Positions 17,546-26,066 of a DNA stretch of 38,364 bases are shown one piece after another. The position numbers and the translations under genes are program-made. Below the pieces are notes generated by a model. That model saw nothing but the letters and a program-made list of their open reading frames with translations. It did no database searches and had not been told where the DNA came from. Positions within the stretch are counted from its first letter, which is position 1; every line of letters begins with the position of its first letter. Location of the stretch: the NCBI GenBank assembly GCA_946533395.1, contig CAMNBU010000022.1, forward strand, positions 1-38,364. The letters run 5' to 3'. The DNA comes from UBA4292 sp002395865. GTDB taxonomy: Bacteria > Bacillota > Clostridia > Lachnospirales > Lachnospiraceae.

Positions 17546-19000
17546 ATGATATGCCTTAAATGCGGGGCATTGCTCACCAAGCAGGATGTCTGCCTGAAAT
17601 GCGGCACGGATGTTGTGCTGTACAAGAAGATCATGGCCACCTCCGACCACATGTACAACGAGGCGCTGTATCTGGCGAAGAAGCGTGATCTGACAGGCGC
17701 GAAGAACTATCTGCGGCAGAGTCTGATGCTCAATAAAAAGAATATCGATGCGAGAAATCTGCTCGGACTGGTCTACTATGAGCTGGGTGAGCCTTCGTAT
17801 GCCGTCAGGGAGTGGGCTATAAGCGCGAGCTTCAAGGAGAGCGGCAACATCGCTTCGAGATATCTGGCTGATGTTGAAAAGAACCTGCACTCGATCAGAG
17901 TGTCGGTCTCAAAATACAATCAGGCGGTGGAATATGTCAGATCCGGCAGCGTCGATATGGCGCAGATCGCGCTCAAGCAGGTGGTCAGCCGCCCCTACTG
18001 CATGATAAAGGCGAAGGAGCTGCTCGCACTCATTTTCATAAAGAGCGGCAGCCTCTCGAAGGCCAAAAAGCTTCTGGAGGCCTGCGCGAAGCAGGACACC
18101 GGAGATATGCTGTGCAGGCGGTATCTGGAGGAGATAGCCGAGAGAAAGCGTGTCGGACGTGACGGAAGCTATATCGAAGCCATGGCCCAGGTATTTGAGG
18201 CAGGCAGGGAGAACAGCGACGTCATCATCCCCGAGAATACAAGAGAATACAACTCGTATTTTATGAACCTGCTCTATGTGATCATCGGTCTCATACTCGG
18301 AGCCGGTATACTCTACTACATAGTCATACCGGGGGAGAGGTCGAGGTATCAGCAGGAGAACACGAACAATCTGATAAGTATGCAGGACAGCTTGAGCACG
18401 CGCGACAGCGAGCTGGCTTCGGTTCGCGCGGCCAATGAAAGACTGACCGCCCAGATCGCGGAGCTCATGGAGCAGCCGCACGGCAGCACGGACGTGAATG
18501 ATACCAACATCTACGAGGATTTCCTTCCTGTCCTGAATGCGTATATAAAGAATGATGTCGTGGAGATAATAGATGCGATATCCGCTCTGGACAGGGACCA
18601 GGAGGATGAGCAGTACAGAAATCTGTACAACAGACTGATAAATGACTACAAGGTGAACATGGGCTACCGCGCGTTCTACCGCGGAAGCGAGTTCATCGAC
18701 AAGGGCGCATACTATGATGCGCTGGACCAGTACAAGCTGGCGTACCAGCTGCTGGGAGAGAGCGCGAGGACCGTCTACTATGTGGGCTATGCCTACGAGA
18801 TGGTGGCAGACCTTCAGAACGCCCTGTATTATTATGAATATGCTAATAAGACCTACCCCGACGATGTTTGGGTGGGACACTCACAGAGCGGTATAAGCAG
18901 GATACTGGGGAACTTCCCGGAGCTTTCGGTTCCGGATGTCACTCCGGGCGAACTGAACGTGGTCGGCCTTGTGGACCTGTGGACGCCTGATGAGAACTGA
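17546..19000 (+). CDS. Zinc-ribbon, membrane-anchored TPR protein
   Basis: 484 residues. The N-terminus MICLKCGALLTKQDVCLKCGT is a four-cysteine zinc ribbon. Residues about 30-200 hold TPR-like helical repeats (ARNLLGLVYYELGEPSYAVREW and similar). One membrane helix lies at about 238-262 (NLLYVIIGLILGAGILYYIVI), then a coiled coil (about 265-315). C-terminal TPRs (about 355-455) include YDALDQYKLAYQLLG and YYEYANKTYPDD. The layout suggests repeats on both sides of the membrane acting as a scaffold. GGAGGA sits 5 bases before the ATG. It belongs to the same gene run as the GH13, ATP-grasp and metA genes. No enzymatic function is suggested. Confidence 0.8.
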   Translation: MICLKCGALLTKQDVCLKCGTDVVLYKKIMATSDHMYNEALYLAKKRDLTGAKNYLRQSLMLNKKNIDARNLLGLVYYELGEPSYAVREWAISASFKESGNIASRYLADVEKNLHSIRVSVSKYNQAVEYVRSGSVDMAQIALKQVVSRPYCMIKAKELLALIFIKSGSLSKAKKLLEACAKQDTGDMLCRRYLEEIAERKRVGRDGSYIEAMAQVFEAGRENSDVIIPENTREYNSYFMNLLYVIIGLILGAGILYYIVIPGERSRYQQENTNNLISMQDSLSTRDSELASVRAANERLTAQIAELMEQPHGSTDVNDTNIYEDFLPVLNAYIKNDVVEIIDAISALDRDQEDEQYRNLYNRLINDYKVNMGYRAFYRGSEFIDKGAYYDALDQYKLAYQLLGESARTVYYVGYAYEMVADLQNALYYYEYANKTYPDDVWVGHSQSGISRILGNFPELSVPDVTPGELNVVGLVDLWTPDEN

Positions 19001-19017
19001 TAGTTTAGAGGTGAGAG

Positions 19018-19935
19018 ATGCCTATCAAAATTCCTAATGAGCTGCCCGCAACAGCCATACTTGAAAGTGAAAACATATTTGTTATGACGCAGTTCCGCGC
19101 CATGCACCAGGATATAAGACCGCTCAGCGTGCTTATACTGAACCTTATGCCCACGAAGGAGGTCACCGAGACCCAGCTTCTCAGGAAGCTGTCCAATACG
19201 CCGCTTCAGATAGAGGTGGAGTTTTTAAAGACCGCGAGCTACACCGGCTCGCACGTGGACCCCTCGCATCTGGAGATGTTCTATAAGACATTTGACGAGG
19301 TGAAGGACAGGAAGTTCGACGGAATGATTATCACCGGCGCGCCTCTTGATTTCATCGATTACACCGAGGTGGATTACTGGGATGAGCTGTGCATGATAAT
19401 GGAATGGACAAAGACTCATGTTCACTGCACGTTTCATCTGTGCTGGGGAGCGTTCGCGGGACTTTTCTACCACTACGGCATCAGAAAGCGCGACAGGCTT
19501 CCGAAGCTCTCCGGTATCTACCCGCACGATGTGTGGAAGAAGGGCTCGCCTCTTTTCCGAGGCTTCGACGATGTGTTCTGGGCACCGCACTCAAGGGCTA
19601 CCGAGGTCACCGCGGAGCAGATAAACGCAGACCCGCGCCTCGAGATCATGGCCACATCGCCCGAGGCGGGTGTCGCCATCTGCAAGAGCATAGACAGCAG
19701 ACATTTCTTTGTGCTTTGCCATGCTGAGTATGACTGGGATACATTGCTTCTGGAATATGAAAGAGATGTGAAAAAGGGGCTGAATCCGCTTCCTCCGGTG
19801 AATTACTTCCCGGACGACGACCCCACGAAGAAGCCCATAGTGACATGGAGATCCGCAGGCCAGCTTCTTTTCTCAAACTGGCTGAATTTCTATGTATATC
19901 AGACGACTCCTTACGATATAACGACCATCAATTAG
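19018..19935 (+). CDS. metA: Homoserine O-acyltransferase MetA
   Basis: 305 residues, full family length. Activates homoserine with an acyl-CoA in methionine synthesis (cytoplasm). The numbering matches the E. coli enzyme: the nucleophile is Cys142 in HLCWGAFAGLFYHYG, and the His235/Glu237 pair is in LCHAEYDWD. The residue known to decide the acyl donor (111; Glu for acetyl-CoA, Gly for succinyl-CoA) is Asp here, in TGAPLDFID. That is closer to the acetyl type in charge but not canonical, so the donor is uncertain. GAGGTGAGAG precedes the ATG, 17 bases after the TPR gene. There is no room for a SAM riboswitch or S-box, so any methionine control must act at the operon promoter or elsewhere. 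Confidence 0.95.
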   Translation: MPIKIPNELPATAILESENIFVMTQFRAMHQDIRPLSVLILNLMPTKEVTETQLLRKLSNTPLQIEVEFLKTASYTGSHVDPSHLEMFYKTFDEVKDRKFDGMIITGAPLDFIDYTEVDYWDELCMIMEWTKTHVHCTFHLCWGAFAGLFYHYGIRKRDRLPKLSGIYPHDVWKKGSPLFRGFDDVFWAPHSRATEVTAEQINADPRLEIMATSPEAGVAICKSIDSRHFFVLCHAEYDWDTLLLEYERDVKKGLNPLPPVNYFPDDDPTKKPIVTWRSAGQLLFSNWLNFYVYQTTPYDITTIN

Positions 19936-19941
19936 GGCAAG

Positions 19942-19964
19942 AAAAAAGCAGCCCTCAGGCTGCT
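19942..19964 (-). terminator. Rho-independent terminator on the minus strand
   Basis: Stem AGCAGCC / GGCTGCT (19947-19964) with loop TGAG and six Ts, in the direction opposite to the flanking genes. On the plus strand the same hairpin lacks a T-tract. Confidence 0.6.
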
Positions 19965-20056
19965 GTAATCATTGCTTTAAAAGGAGGAGAGGCCGGCAGG
20001 CTTTCTGCCGGCCCATTATGAAAAAAATCAATTGCATGTGCTTTGCTCTTGTCTAT
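19942..20056 (-). ncRNA. Candidate minus-strand small RNA with an anti-Shine-Dalgarno linker
   Basis: Read on the minus strand: a 9-bp hairpin GGCCGGCAG / CTGCCGGCC (19991-20013), an unpaired linker containing CTCCTCCTTTT, then a perfect 7-bp terminator stem AGCAGCC / GGCTGCT followed by six Ts. A possible promoter lies upstream at 20063-20090. The gap between metA and the response-regulator gene holds no open frame that would explain these structures. The CUCCUCC linker is complementary to ribosome-binding sites, a known feature of some regulatory RNAs. Start position and existence are inferred; metA may also simply use the hairpins as an imperfect terminator. Confidence 0.35.
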
Positions 20057-20062
20057 GGTTAG

Positions 20063-20090
20063 ATAATATCGGTCAATATTGAACTGGTAA
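20063..20090 (-). promoter_or_regulatory. Possible promoter for the minus-strand small RNA
   Basis: On the minus strand TTACCA, 16 bases, TATTAT. The region is AT-rich, so chance matches are common. Confidence 0.25.
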
Positions 20091-20181
20091 TGGTGAATTT
20101 GTAAACATTTTTTGAACATTCAAATTTATTTTGTGACGCAATCGATTAAATGTGAATGGCAGACACACCGGGGAGGTTATC

Positions 20182-20886
20182 ATGGCTAACGAAAAGATAC
20201 TTGTTGTGGATGACGAGAAGGAGATAGCGGAGCTTGCGGAGATATATCTCGTGAGCGACGGCTATCAGGTCTTCAAGGCGGTAAATGCGTATGACGGCCT
20301 GAGGATCCTCGAGAAGGAGGATATAAAGCTGGCACTCATCGATATAATGATGCCGGGGATGAACGGCATCGATATGTGCAAAAAGATCCGCGAGACCAGC
20401 AATATCCCGATCATCATGGTGAGCGCTAAGGGCGCGGAGCTGGACAAGATAGTGGGTCTCGGAGCAGGCGCGGACGATTATGTCACAAAGCCGTTTTCAC
20501 CTCTCGAGCTTTCTGCCAGGGTAAAATCACAGCTTCGGAGATACACCACATTAAACCCCGGAACACAGGCCCAGACAGCTCTCGCTGAGGAGATAAGGAT
20601 AGGCGGTCTTTTGATAAACACTGTGAGCCACAGGGTCTGGGTGTACGACGAGGAGGTGCGCTTCACACCCATAGAGTTCGATATACTGGTGCTTCTGGCC
20701 AGCCACCCCGGCAAGGTCTTCTCCATAGAGGACATATTCGCGCAGGTATGGCACGAGAAGGCTTACGAGGCGAACAACACGGTTATGGTACACATCAGGC
20801 GTATCAGGACGAAGCTCGGCGAGGACGAGAGAGCCGATAAGATCATAACCACAGTCTGGGGAGTAGGATACAAGATCGAGGGTTGA
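20182..20886 (+). CDS. OmpR/PhoB-family response regulator (VanR-like)
   Basis: 234 residues. The receiver domain (about 1-120) has the acidic pair Asp10/Asp11, the phospho-acceptor Asp54 in LIDIMMPG and Lys103 in VTKPF. The C-terminal winged helix (about 140-234) has RFTPIEFDILVLLASHPGKVFS and the recognition region NNTVMVHIRRIRTKLGED. The start at 20182 is chosen for GGAGG 6 bases upstream and the canonical MANEKILVVDDE start. It is the first gene of a four-gene run (regulator, kinase, ABC ATPase, permease), so it probably controls this transporter. I see no convincing sigma-A promoter in the 120 bases upstream, which are AT-rich with repeated GAACATT-type sequence. Confidence 0.93.
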   Translation: MANEKILVVDDEKEIAELAEIYLVSDGYQVFKAVNAYDGLRILEKEDIKLALIDIMMPGMNGIDMCKKIRETSNIPIIMVSAKGAELDKIVGLGAGADDYVTKPFSPLELSARVKSQLRRYTTLNPGTQAQTALAEEIRIGGLLINTVSHRVWVYDEEVRFTPIEFDILVLLASHPGKVFSIEDIFAQVWHEKAYEANNTVMVHIRRIRTKLGEDERADKIITTVWGVGYKIEG

Positions 20887-20898
20887 TCGGAGTAAAGT

Positions 20899-22023
20899 AT
20901 GAACAAAGAGCTGAAGCAGAGCTACAGGGGAGCGACCATACTGAATCTTCTGATAAGCGCCGGTGCCACGGGGCTTCTGCTTCTTGTGCTCACGGAGAAC
21001 CTGACGAGCCTCATCGACCTGGTTGGAAATGTTCTGGAGAACCTCGGTATCGACAGAGCCGGTGCTCCGAAATACACTGCGGTATTGATGGCATTCGCGG
21101 GCATCGCGCTGAATGCGGTGGTATTCATGATACTTCAGTCGCAGCAGGCAGCGTACATAAAGACCATTGACGGCGCGATGAAGGAGCTCTCGAAGGGCAA
21201 TCTGGATATAGATGTGCCGGTGAGAGGATTTGACGAGCTTGCGAGCTTAGCGGCGTCACTCAACACCATGGCGGACGATATAAAGACCCTCATAGAGAGG
21301 GAGAGGCAGACGGAGAAGAGCAAGAACGAGCTGATCACGAATGTGGCGCACGATCTGCGCACTCCTCTGACCAGTATTCTGGGATATCTGGAGCTTCTGG
21401 ACAAGAGGACGGATATCGACGAGGAGACGAGAAGAAAATACACCGCCGTAGCATATGACAAGGCGAGACACCTTCAGGAGCTTATCGAGGAGCTCTTCGG
21501 ATTTACGAAGCTCAACTACGGAAGGATAGCGCTTAAACCGGTGACTCTTGATATGGTCGCGCTGCTCAACCAGCTGATAGACGAGTTCTATCCGGTGTTT
21601 GAGAAGGCGGGTATAGAGTGTACGTTTTCGAGCTCCGTTCCGGAGCTGAAGATGCAGGCCGACGGGACGCTCATAGCCAGATTGTTCGACAATCTGATAA
21701 ATAATGCCGTGAAATACGGCAAGGACGGCAAACAGATCATAGTGAGACTGGTCGACGGCGATCAGGTGACGATCACGGTGAAGAACTACGGCGCAGTGAT
21801 ACCGGAGAACGAGATACCCTACCTGTTCAACAAGTTCTACAGGGTAGAGCAGTCGCGGTCGAGCCAGACCGGCGGGACCGGTCTGGGGCTTGCGATAGCA
21901 CAGAATATCGCCTCACTTCACGGCGGAAGCATAGGCTGCGCGAGTGACATAAACGGTACGGTATTTACGGTGAAGCTTCCGAAGAACTACGATTTCGAGG
22001 GCGAAAACTTCGACAGCAGGTGA
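20899..22023 (+). CDS. Membrane sensor histidine kinase (VanS-like)
   Basis: 374 residues. Two membrane helices (about 12-33 and 60-82) flank a very short extracellular loop of about 25 residues, so sensing may occur within or near the membrane. A HAMP linker follows (about 85-135), then the H-box NVAHDLRTPLTS with His151, the N-box DNLINNAVKYG, and the G-box GGTGLGLAIAQN. CGGAG lies between the regulator stop and this ATG. It is the partner of the preceding regulator. The downstream ABC transporter suggests a response to an envelope-acting compound, but the loop is too short to predict the signal. Confidence 0.93.
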   Translation: MNKELKQSYRGATILNLLISAGATGLLLLVLTENLTSLIDLVGNVLENLGIDRAGAPKYTAVLMAFAGIALNAVVFMILQSQQAAYIKTIDGAMKELSKGNLDIDVPVRGFDELASLAASLNTMADDIKTLIERERQTEKSKNELITNVAHDLRTPLTSILGYLELLDKRTDIDEETRRKYTAVAYDKARHLQELIEELFGFTKLNYGRIALKPVTLDMVALLNQLIDEFYPVFEKAGIECTFSSSVPELKMQADGTLIARLFDNLINNAVKYGKDGKQIIVRLVDGDQVTITVKNYGAVIPENEIPYLFNKFYRVEQSRSSQTGGTGLGLAIAQNIASLHGGSIGCASDINGTVFTVKLPKNYDFEGENFDSR

Positions 22024-22036
22024 GAGCCTAAAGGAT

Positions 22037-22954
22037 ATGGATAATCTGTCAGTAAAGGAGCTGAACGTCTGCATCGGCTCGAGGCAAATAATTAAGGATG
22101 TGAGCTTTGACCTTCACAGCGGGCAGATTCTGCTCGTATCCGGTAAAAACGGCTGCGGCAAGACTACGCTCATAAAGACTCTGGCAGGTATCATACCACC
22201 CGCGTCGGGGTTGATAAGCGTCTGCGGCGTGCAGTATCCGGGGGCGGATATCTACAGACATGTGGGTTACGCGCCGTGGAGGTTCGGTGTATACAACTCC
22301 ACCACGGTCTACGAGTACCTGTATTTCTACAGTTCCTGCGCGGGAAGGCGCGGGCTCATGGCCAAGAGGAACATAGAGAGCCTGATGGAGAGGTTCGAGC
22401 TCACAAAGAACCGCGACAGGCAGATAAGCCATATGAGCGCCGGCAATCTGCAGAGGATAAATATCGTGAGGAGCGTGCTCACCGATCCCGAGGTTCTGCT
22501 CTTTGATGAGCCGTTAAACTGCATGGATCCGAAGGGTAGGGATATATTCGCGGAATTTATAAAGGAGAGGGCATCACAGGGCGGAAGCATACTTATGAGT
22601 TCGCACAATCTCTCTCAGACAGGACAGTTCTGTACGGATGTATGTTTTCTGGAGGGCGGGAGCATCCGCCTGATGGAGTCGATAGAAAATGTACGAATGA
22701 GGGATATGGAAAACAGCCGCGTGAGGATAGTGCTGGCAGATTCGGATCGCATGGGGGAGGCTGAGGAGCTTCTCCTGGCTTCGGCGCAGGTGAAGAACAT
22801 ATCCTACTCGGGCGATGAGCTGATGGTGGGACTTGACGGAGCCGGCTCCGTGGATATCCTCAGAAGAGCATTTATGGAGCGCGGTATAGCTACAGTGGTT
22901 TTTGCAAGCGAAACAAGGACTCTTGAGCAGGTGTTTGAGGTATATTATCAGTAG
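22037..22954 (+). CDS. ABC transporter ATP-binding protein
   Basis: 305 residues. Walker A GKNGCGKTT (36-44), Walker B VLLFDEPLNCMD, and H-loop region SSHNLS. The signature reads HMSAGNLQR, a departure from LSGGQ. The C-terminal 90 residues form an accessory domain of the kind seen in ABC-2-type exporter ATPases. It pairs with the next gene, an ABC-2 permease, starting 12 bases after its stop. The pair probably forms an exporter under control of the adjacent two-component system. Resistance to a peptide or lipid-targeting compound is a reasonable inference but not shown. Confidence 0.9.
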   Translation: MDNLSVKELNVCIGSRQIIKDVSFDLHSGQILLVSGKNGCGKTTLIKTLAGIIPPASGLISVCGVQYPGADIYRHVGYAPWRFGVYNSTTVYEYLYFYSSCAGRRGLMAKRNIESLMERFELTKNRDRQISHMSAGNLQRINIVRSVLTDPEVLLFDEPLNCMDPKGRDIFAEFIKERASQGGSILMSSHNLSQTGQFCTDVCFLEGGSIRLMESIENVRMRDMENSRVRIVLADSDRMGEAEELLLASAQVKNISYSGDELMVGLDGAGSVDILRRAFMERGIATVVFASETRTLEQVFEVYYQ

Positions 22955-22966
22955 GCGGGAAAAATC

Positions 22967-23812
22967 ATGACGGAGAATCCGATATTTGACAGGGAACTCA
23001 CACGCATTAGAAGAACTCCCGGTCAGAGAGCATTGACCATCATATACAATATTCTTCTGTGGGTGGCCGGTATCGGGGCTCTCATCATCCTCTACAGGGA
23101 CGCGGGAGACATCTCGGGGATAGACAGGGAGTGGACTCACAGACTATATGTGATCCTGTCTCTGATCAACGGACTTCTGGTCCTTCTTCTGTTGCCCGGC
23201 CTTTTGTCCGGGAGCATCAGCAGGGAATGGGAGGGCAATACCTTCGATATCCTTCTGGTCACCGGTATCCCGCATCTGCAGATAGTCACGGGCAAGCTCC
23301 TCGCGGGAGTCACGGTAGCGCTTCTGACGGTGGTCACCACACTGCCGCTTCTGTGGGTGATACTGATGGCAGGCGGGGTATTTCATCTGGATATACTGCT
23401 TCTGTTCCTGCTGCTCTTTATCATGGCGATGTTCACGGGAGCGGTTTCGCTGTTTATATCCGCGCTCACCGGCAGTACGCAGACCGCCATGATCTGCTCG
23501 TACGCCTTTGTGATAATAAACTGCGCCGGGGTTCCGCTCCTTAGCAGACTGTTGCAGAATGTGTCACCCGTATTCGGCTTTACGCGCTACATCCTGATGC
23601 TGAATCCGTTTGCCACGCTTCTTTTATTTCTCACACAGCAGACCGGCAACGAGAGGGCATATACCGCCCTGTTTGAGTATTTCGGTTTTAACGCATCGGG
23701 TATAGCGGCCAATAATTTCTACACCATAAGTCTAATGGTGCAGAGCATATTCTGCGCGCTCACCGTCATAGCCGCCACGGCTGTCATGGGGAAAAAGAAC
23801 TTCAGGTCTTGA
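22967..23812 (+). CDS. ABC-2-type transporter permease
   Basis: 281 residues with about six hydrophobic segments (for example about 24-43, 60-85, 105-132, 137-165, 171-193 and 250-272) and a cytoplasmic N-terminus NPIFDRELTRIRRTPGQRAL, typical of ABC-2 permeases. SREWEGNTFDILLVTGI is the conserved coupling-helix region that meets the ATPase. It is the last gene of the regulator-kinase-ATPase run. Its stop codon overlaps the -35 box of the trpS promoter. Confidence 0.85.
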   Translation: MTENPIFDRELTRIRRTPGQRALTIIYNILLWVAGIGALIILYRDAGDISGIDREWTHRLYVILSLINGLLVLLLLPGLLSGSISREWEGNTFDILLVTGIPHLQIVTGKLLAGVTVALLTVVTTLPLLWVILMAGGVFHLDILLLFLLLFIMAMFTGAVSLFISALTGSTQTAMICSYAFVIINCAGVPLLSRLLQNVSPVFGFTRYILMLNPFATLLLFLTQQTGNERAYTALFEYFGFNASGIAANNFYTISLMVQSIFCALTVIAATAVMGKKNFRS

Positions 23813-23837
23813 AAAAGTGTGCGATATGTAGTATAGT
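23809..23837 (+). promoter_or_regulatory. Promoter of trpS
   Basis: TTGAAA, 17 bases, TATAGT, starting inside the stop codon of the permease. The leader of about 63 bases contains a CCGTG/CACGG hairpin and a GCCC/GGGC hairpin just before the GGAGGA ribosome site. It is too short for a T-box. Confidence 0.75.
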
Positions 23838-23906
23838 TCCCGTGTTCACGGTTACAGAAATCACATGATCACTATATAAAATGCCCTGCGGGGCTTCGGA
23901 GGAAGT

Positions 23907-24911
23907 ATGTTAGACGATAAGAAGACTATATTCAGCGGAATGCAGGCTACGGGAAACCTCACACTTGGCAATTATCTCGGAGCCCTCACCAACTGGGTGG
24001 ATCTGGCGGATGACTACAACTGCTTTTACTGCGTTGTTGATGAGCACGCCATAACCGTCCGTCAGGACCCCGCGACTCTTCGCCAGAACGCGAGAAAGGT
24101 GCTGATGATCTATATCGCAGCGGGACTTGACCCTAAGAAGTGCTGCATATACTATCAGTCACATGTGAGCGCTCATGCGGAGTTGGGCTGGATACTGGGC
24201 TGCTACACCTACATGGGCGAGCTCTCGCGCATGACCCAGTTCAAGGACAAGTCCGCCAAGCACGCCGACAATATCAACGCAGGTCTTTTCACCTACCCTG
24301 TACTGATGGCTGCCGATATCCTGCTCTACCAGACCGATCTGGTGCCTGTGGGCATCGACCAGAAGCAGCATCTTGAGCTGGCCCGCGACATCGCCATTCG
24401 TTTCAACAACATCTACGGCGATGTGTTCACCATACCGGAGGCATACATTCCGAAGGCCGGCGCAAGGGTCATGAGTCTTCAGGACCCCACGAAGAAGATG
24501 AGTAAGTCGGATGAAAATGAAAACGCTACCATCCACATTCTGGACAAGCCGGATGACATAGTCCGCAAGTTCAAGCGCGCGGTTACCGACTCTGTGGGCA
24601 TCGTAAGATACAGCGACGAGCAGCCGGGCATCAAGAACCTGATCGATATCTATACATCCTGCACGGGCAGGTCAGTCGAGGACACCGAGAAGGAATTCGA
24701 CGGCAGAGGCTACGGCGATTTCAAGATGGCAGTCGCGGACGCGGTAGTCGCTAAGCTTGCTCCCATACAGGCCGAGTACGACAAGCTCTCAAAGGACAAG
24801 GCTTTCGTGGATGGTATCATCAAAGAGAATGCCGAGAAGGCAGCTTACTACGCAAACAAGACCCTCAGGAAGGTACAGAAGAAGATCGGCTTCCCCGAGA
24901 GAATAAGATAA
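23907..24911 (+). CDS. trpS: Tryptophanyl-tRNA synthetase
   Basis: 334 residues, normal for bacterial TrpRS. A class I enzyme that charges tRNA-Trp. The nucleotide-binding signature is TGNLTLGNY (residues 15-23; TLGN replaces HIGH as in other bacterial TrpRS) and the second is KMSKS (about 197-201). MAADILLYQTDLVPVGIDQKQHLELARDI is the family's substrate-binding and dimer segment. GGAGGA precedes the ATG. The tRNA it charges is encoded about 18.7 kb upstream at 5089-5159. It is transcribed alone and convergent with aroC, with a shared terminator. Confidence 0.97.
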   Translation: MLDDKKTIFSGMQATGNLTLGNYLGALTNWVDLADDYNCFYCVVDEHAITVRQDPATLRQNARKVLMIYIAAGLDPKKCCIYYQSHVSAHAELGWILGCYTYMGELSRMTQFKDKSAKHADNINAGLFTYPVLMAADILLYQTDLVPVGIDQKQHLELARDIAIRFNNIYGDVFTIPEAYIPKAGARVMSLQDPTKKMSKSDENENATIHILDKPDDIVRKFKRAVTDSVGIVRYSDEQPGIKNLIDIYTSCTGRSVEDTEKEFDGRGYGDFKMAVADAVVAKLAPIQAEYDKLSKDKAFVDGIIKENAEKAAYYANKTLRKVQKKIGFPERIR

Positions 24912-24915
24912 TTAA

Positions 24916-24952
24916 AAAGATCCTTCGACTCATACCGAGCCGAAGGATCTTT
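24916..24952. terminator. Bidirectional terminator between trpS and aroC
   Basis: Perfect 12-bp stem AAAGATCCTTCG / CGAAGGATCTTT (24916-24927 with 24941-24952), with a further CTC/GAG pairing in the loop. The A and T ends serve both strands. Its left arm and loop start (AGATCCTTCGACTC) match part of the REP-like unit at 26263-26297. Confidence 0.85.
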
Positions 24953-26047
24953 CTATTTGCTCCATATTTTGCTGACGTTATCCATCCGCGAGCTCATGCC
25001 GCGAAGCAGGGCGTCGCATATCGTGATAGCGGCCATGGCCTCGACTACGGGGACCGCTCTGGCTACGATCAGAGGATCGTGTCTGCCGTGAATGGATATC
25101 TCGGTATTTTCGCCTTCCTTTGTGACTGTCTGCTGAAGGGCGCTCACGGAAGGTGTGGGCTTGAATGCCACCCTTATGACGATGTCGGAACCGTCACTTA
25201 TGCCTCCGAGGATGCCGCCTGCATTGTTCGTCCGCTTGCCTATCTGTCCGTCCTGTGAGAAAAAACCGTCATTATCCTGCGTGCCTGTGAGTTCGCTCGC
25301 GCTAAACCCGGCACCTATCTCCACGCCCTTTACCGCGCCTATTGACATCATGGCCTTCGCCAGATCGGCATCAAGCTTATCAAATACCGGATCGCCCAGT
25401 CCCGCGGGTGCGCCCTTTACCACGCATTTTACGACACCTCCGCACGAATCTCCCCTTGCTGCAGCCGCGGACACATATTCAGCCGCAGAGGCTGCGGCCT
25501 GTGCGTCAGCCATCCTGAACGGGTTCCTCTCTATCTCTGCCTCATCGTACGTCTGTCCCTTTACCGGACCGACCGACTCGGTAAATGCCGTCACCCTTAT
25601 GCCCAGCTGTTCGAGCAACTTCATGGCGACTGCGCCGCCCATGACTCTGCCTATGGTCTCACGGCCGGAGCTCCTTCCGCCGCCTCTGTAGTCCCTGAAG
25701 CCGTACTTCATATCGAAGGTGTAGTCGGCATGTCCGGGCCTGTACACATCCATTATCTGCGAGTAGTCGTGCGAGCGCTGGTCGGTATTTCTCACCATCA
25801 TGGCAATGGGCGTTCCTGTGGTCTTTCCCTCGAACACTCCTGACAGTATCTCCACTTTATCTGCTTCGCCCCGCTGCGTCGAGTACCTGCTCTGCCCGGG
25901 CTTCCTCTTATTGAGCAGCCTCTGCACGAACTCCTCATCCAGCTCTATTCCGGCGGGGCATCCGTCGATCACGGCGCCGAGGGCCGGCCCATGGGACTCG
26001 CCCCAGGTCGTCACGCAAAACATCTTCCCTATCGTCGAACCTGACAT
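24953..26047 (-). CDS. aroC: Chorismate synthase
   Basis: 364 residues. Converts 5-enolpyruvylshikimate-3-phosphate to chorismate with reduced FMN, the last step of the shikimate pathway. Family signatures: GESHGPALGAVIDGCPAGI (about 14-32), RPGHADYTFDMKYGFRDYRG, then GGRSSGRET, and the C-terminal VEAMAAITICDALLR. The start at 26047 (MSGSTIGKMFCVTTWGESHG) is chosen for GGGAGAGGGA directly upstream; the frame is open further but overlaps the small gene ahead. Chorismate feeds tryptophan synthesis, and trpS is the convergent neighbour. It is cotranscribed with the 41-residue membrane protein 19 bases upstream. Confidence 0.97.
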   Translation of the reverse strand: MSGSTIGKMFCVTTWGESHGPALGAVIDGCPAGIELDEEFVQRLLNKRKPGQSRYSTQRGEADKVEILSGVFEGKTTGTPIAMMVRNTDQRSHDYSQIMDVYRPGHADYTFDMKYGFRDYRGGGRSSGRETIGRVMGGAVAMKLLEQLGIRVTAFTESVGPVKGQTYDEAEIERNPFRMADAQAAASAAEYVSAAAARGDSCGGVVKCVVKGAPAGLGDPVFDKLDADLAKAMMSIGAVKGVEIGAGFSASELTGTQDNDGFFSQDGQIGKRTNNAGGILGGISDGSDIVIRVAFKPTPSVSALQQTVTKEGENTEISIHGRHDPLIVARAVPVVEAMAAITICDALLRGMSSRMDNVSKIWSK

Positions 26048-26066
26048 TCCCTCTCCCTGCCTTCCT

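Noticed and set aside
19001..19017. SAM riboswitch ahead of metA
   Set aside because: The gap to the preceding gene is only 17 bases.
23838..23906. T-box riboswitch ahead of trpS
   Set aside because: The leader is only about 63 bases, too short for a T-box, and no T-box consensus or antiterminator was seen.
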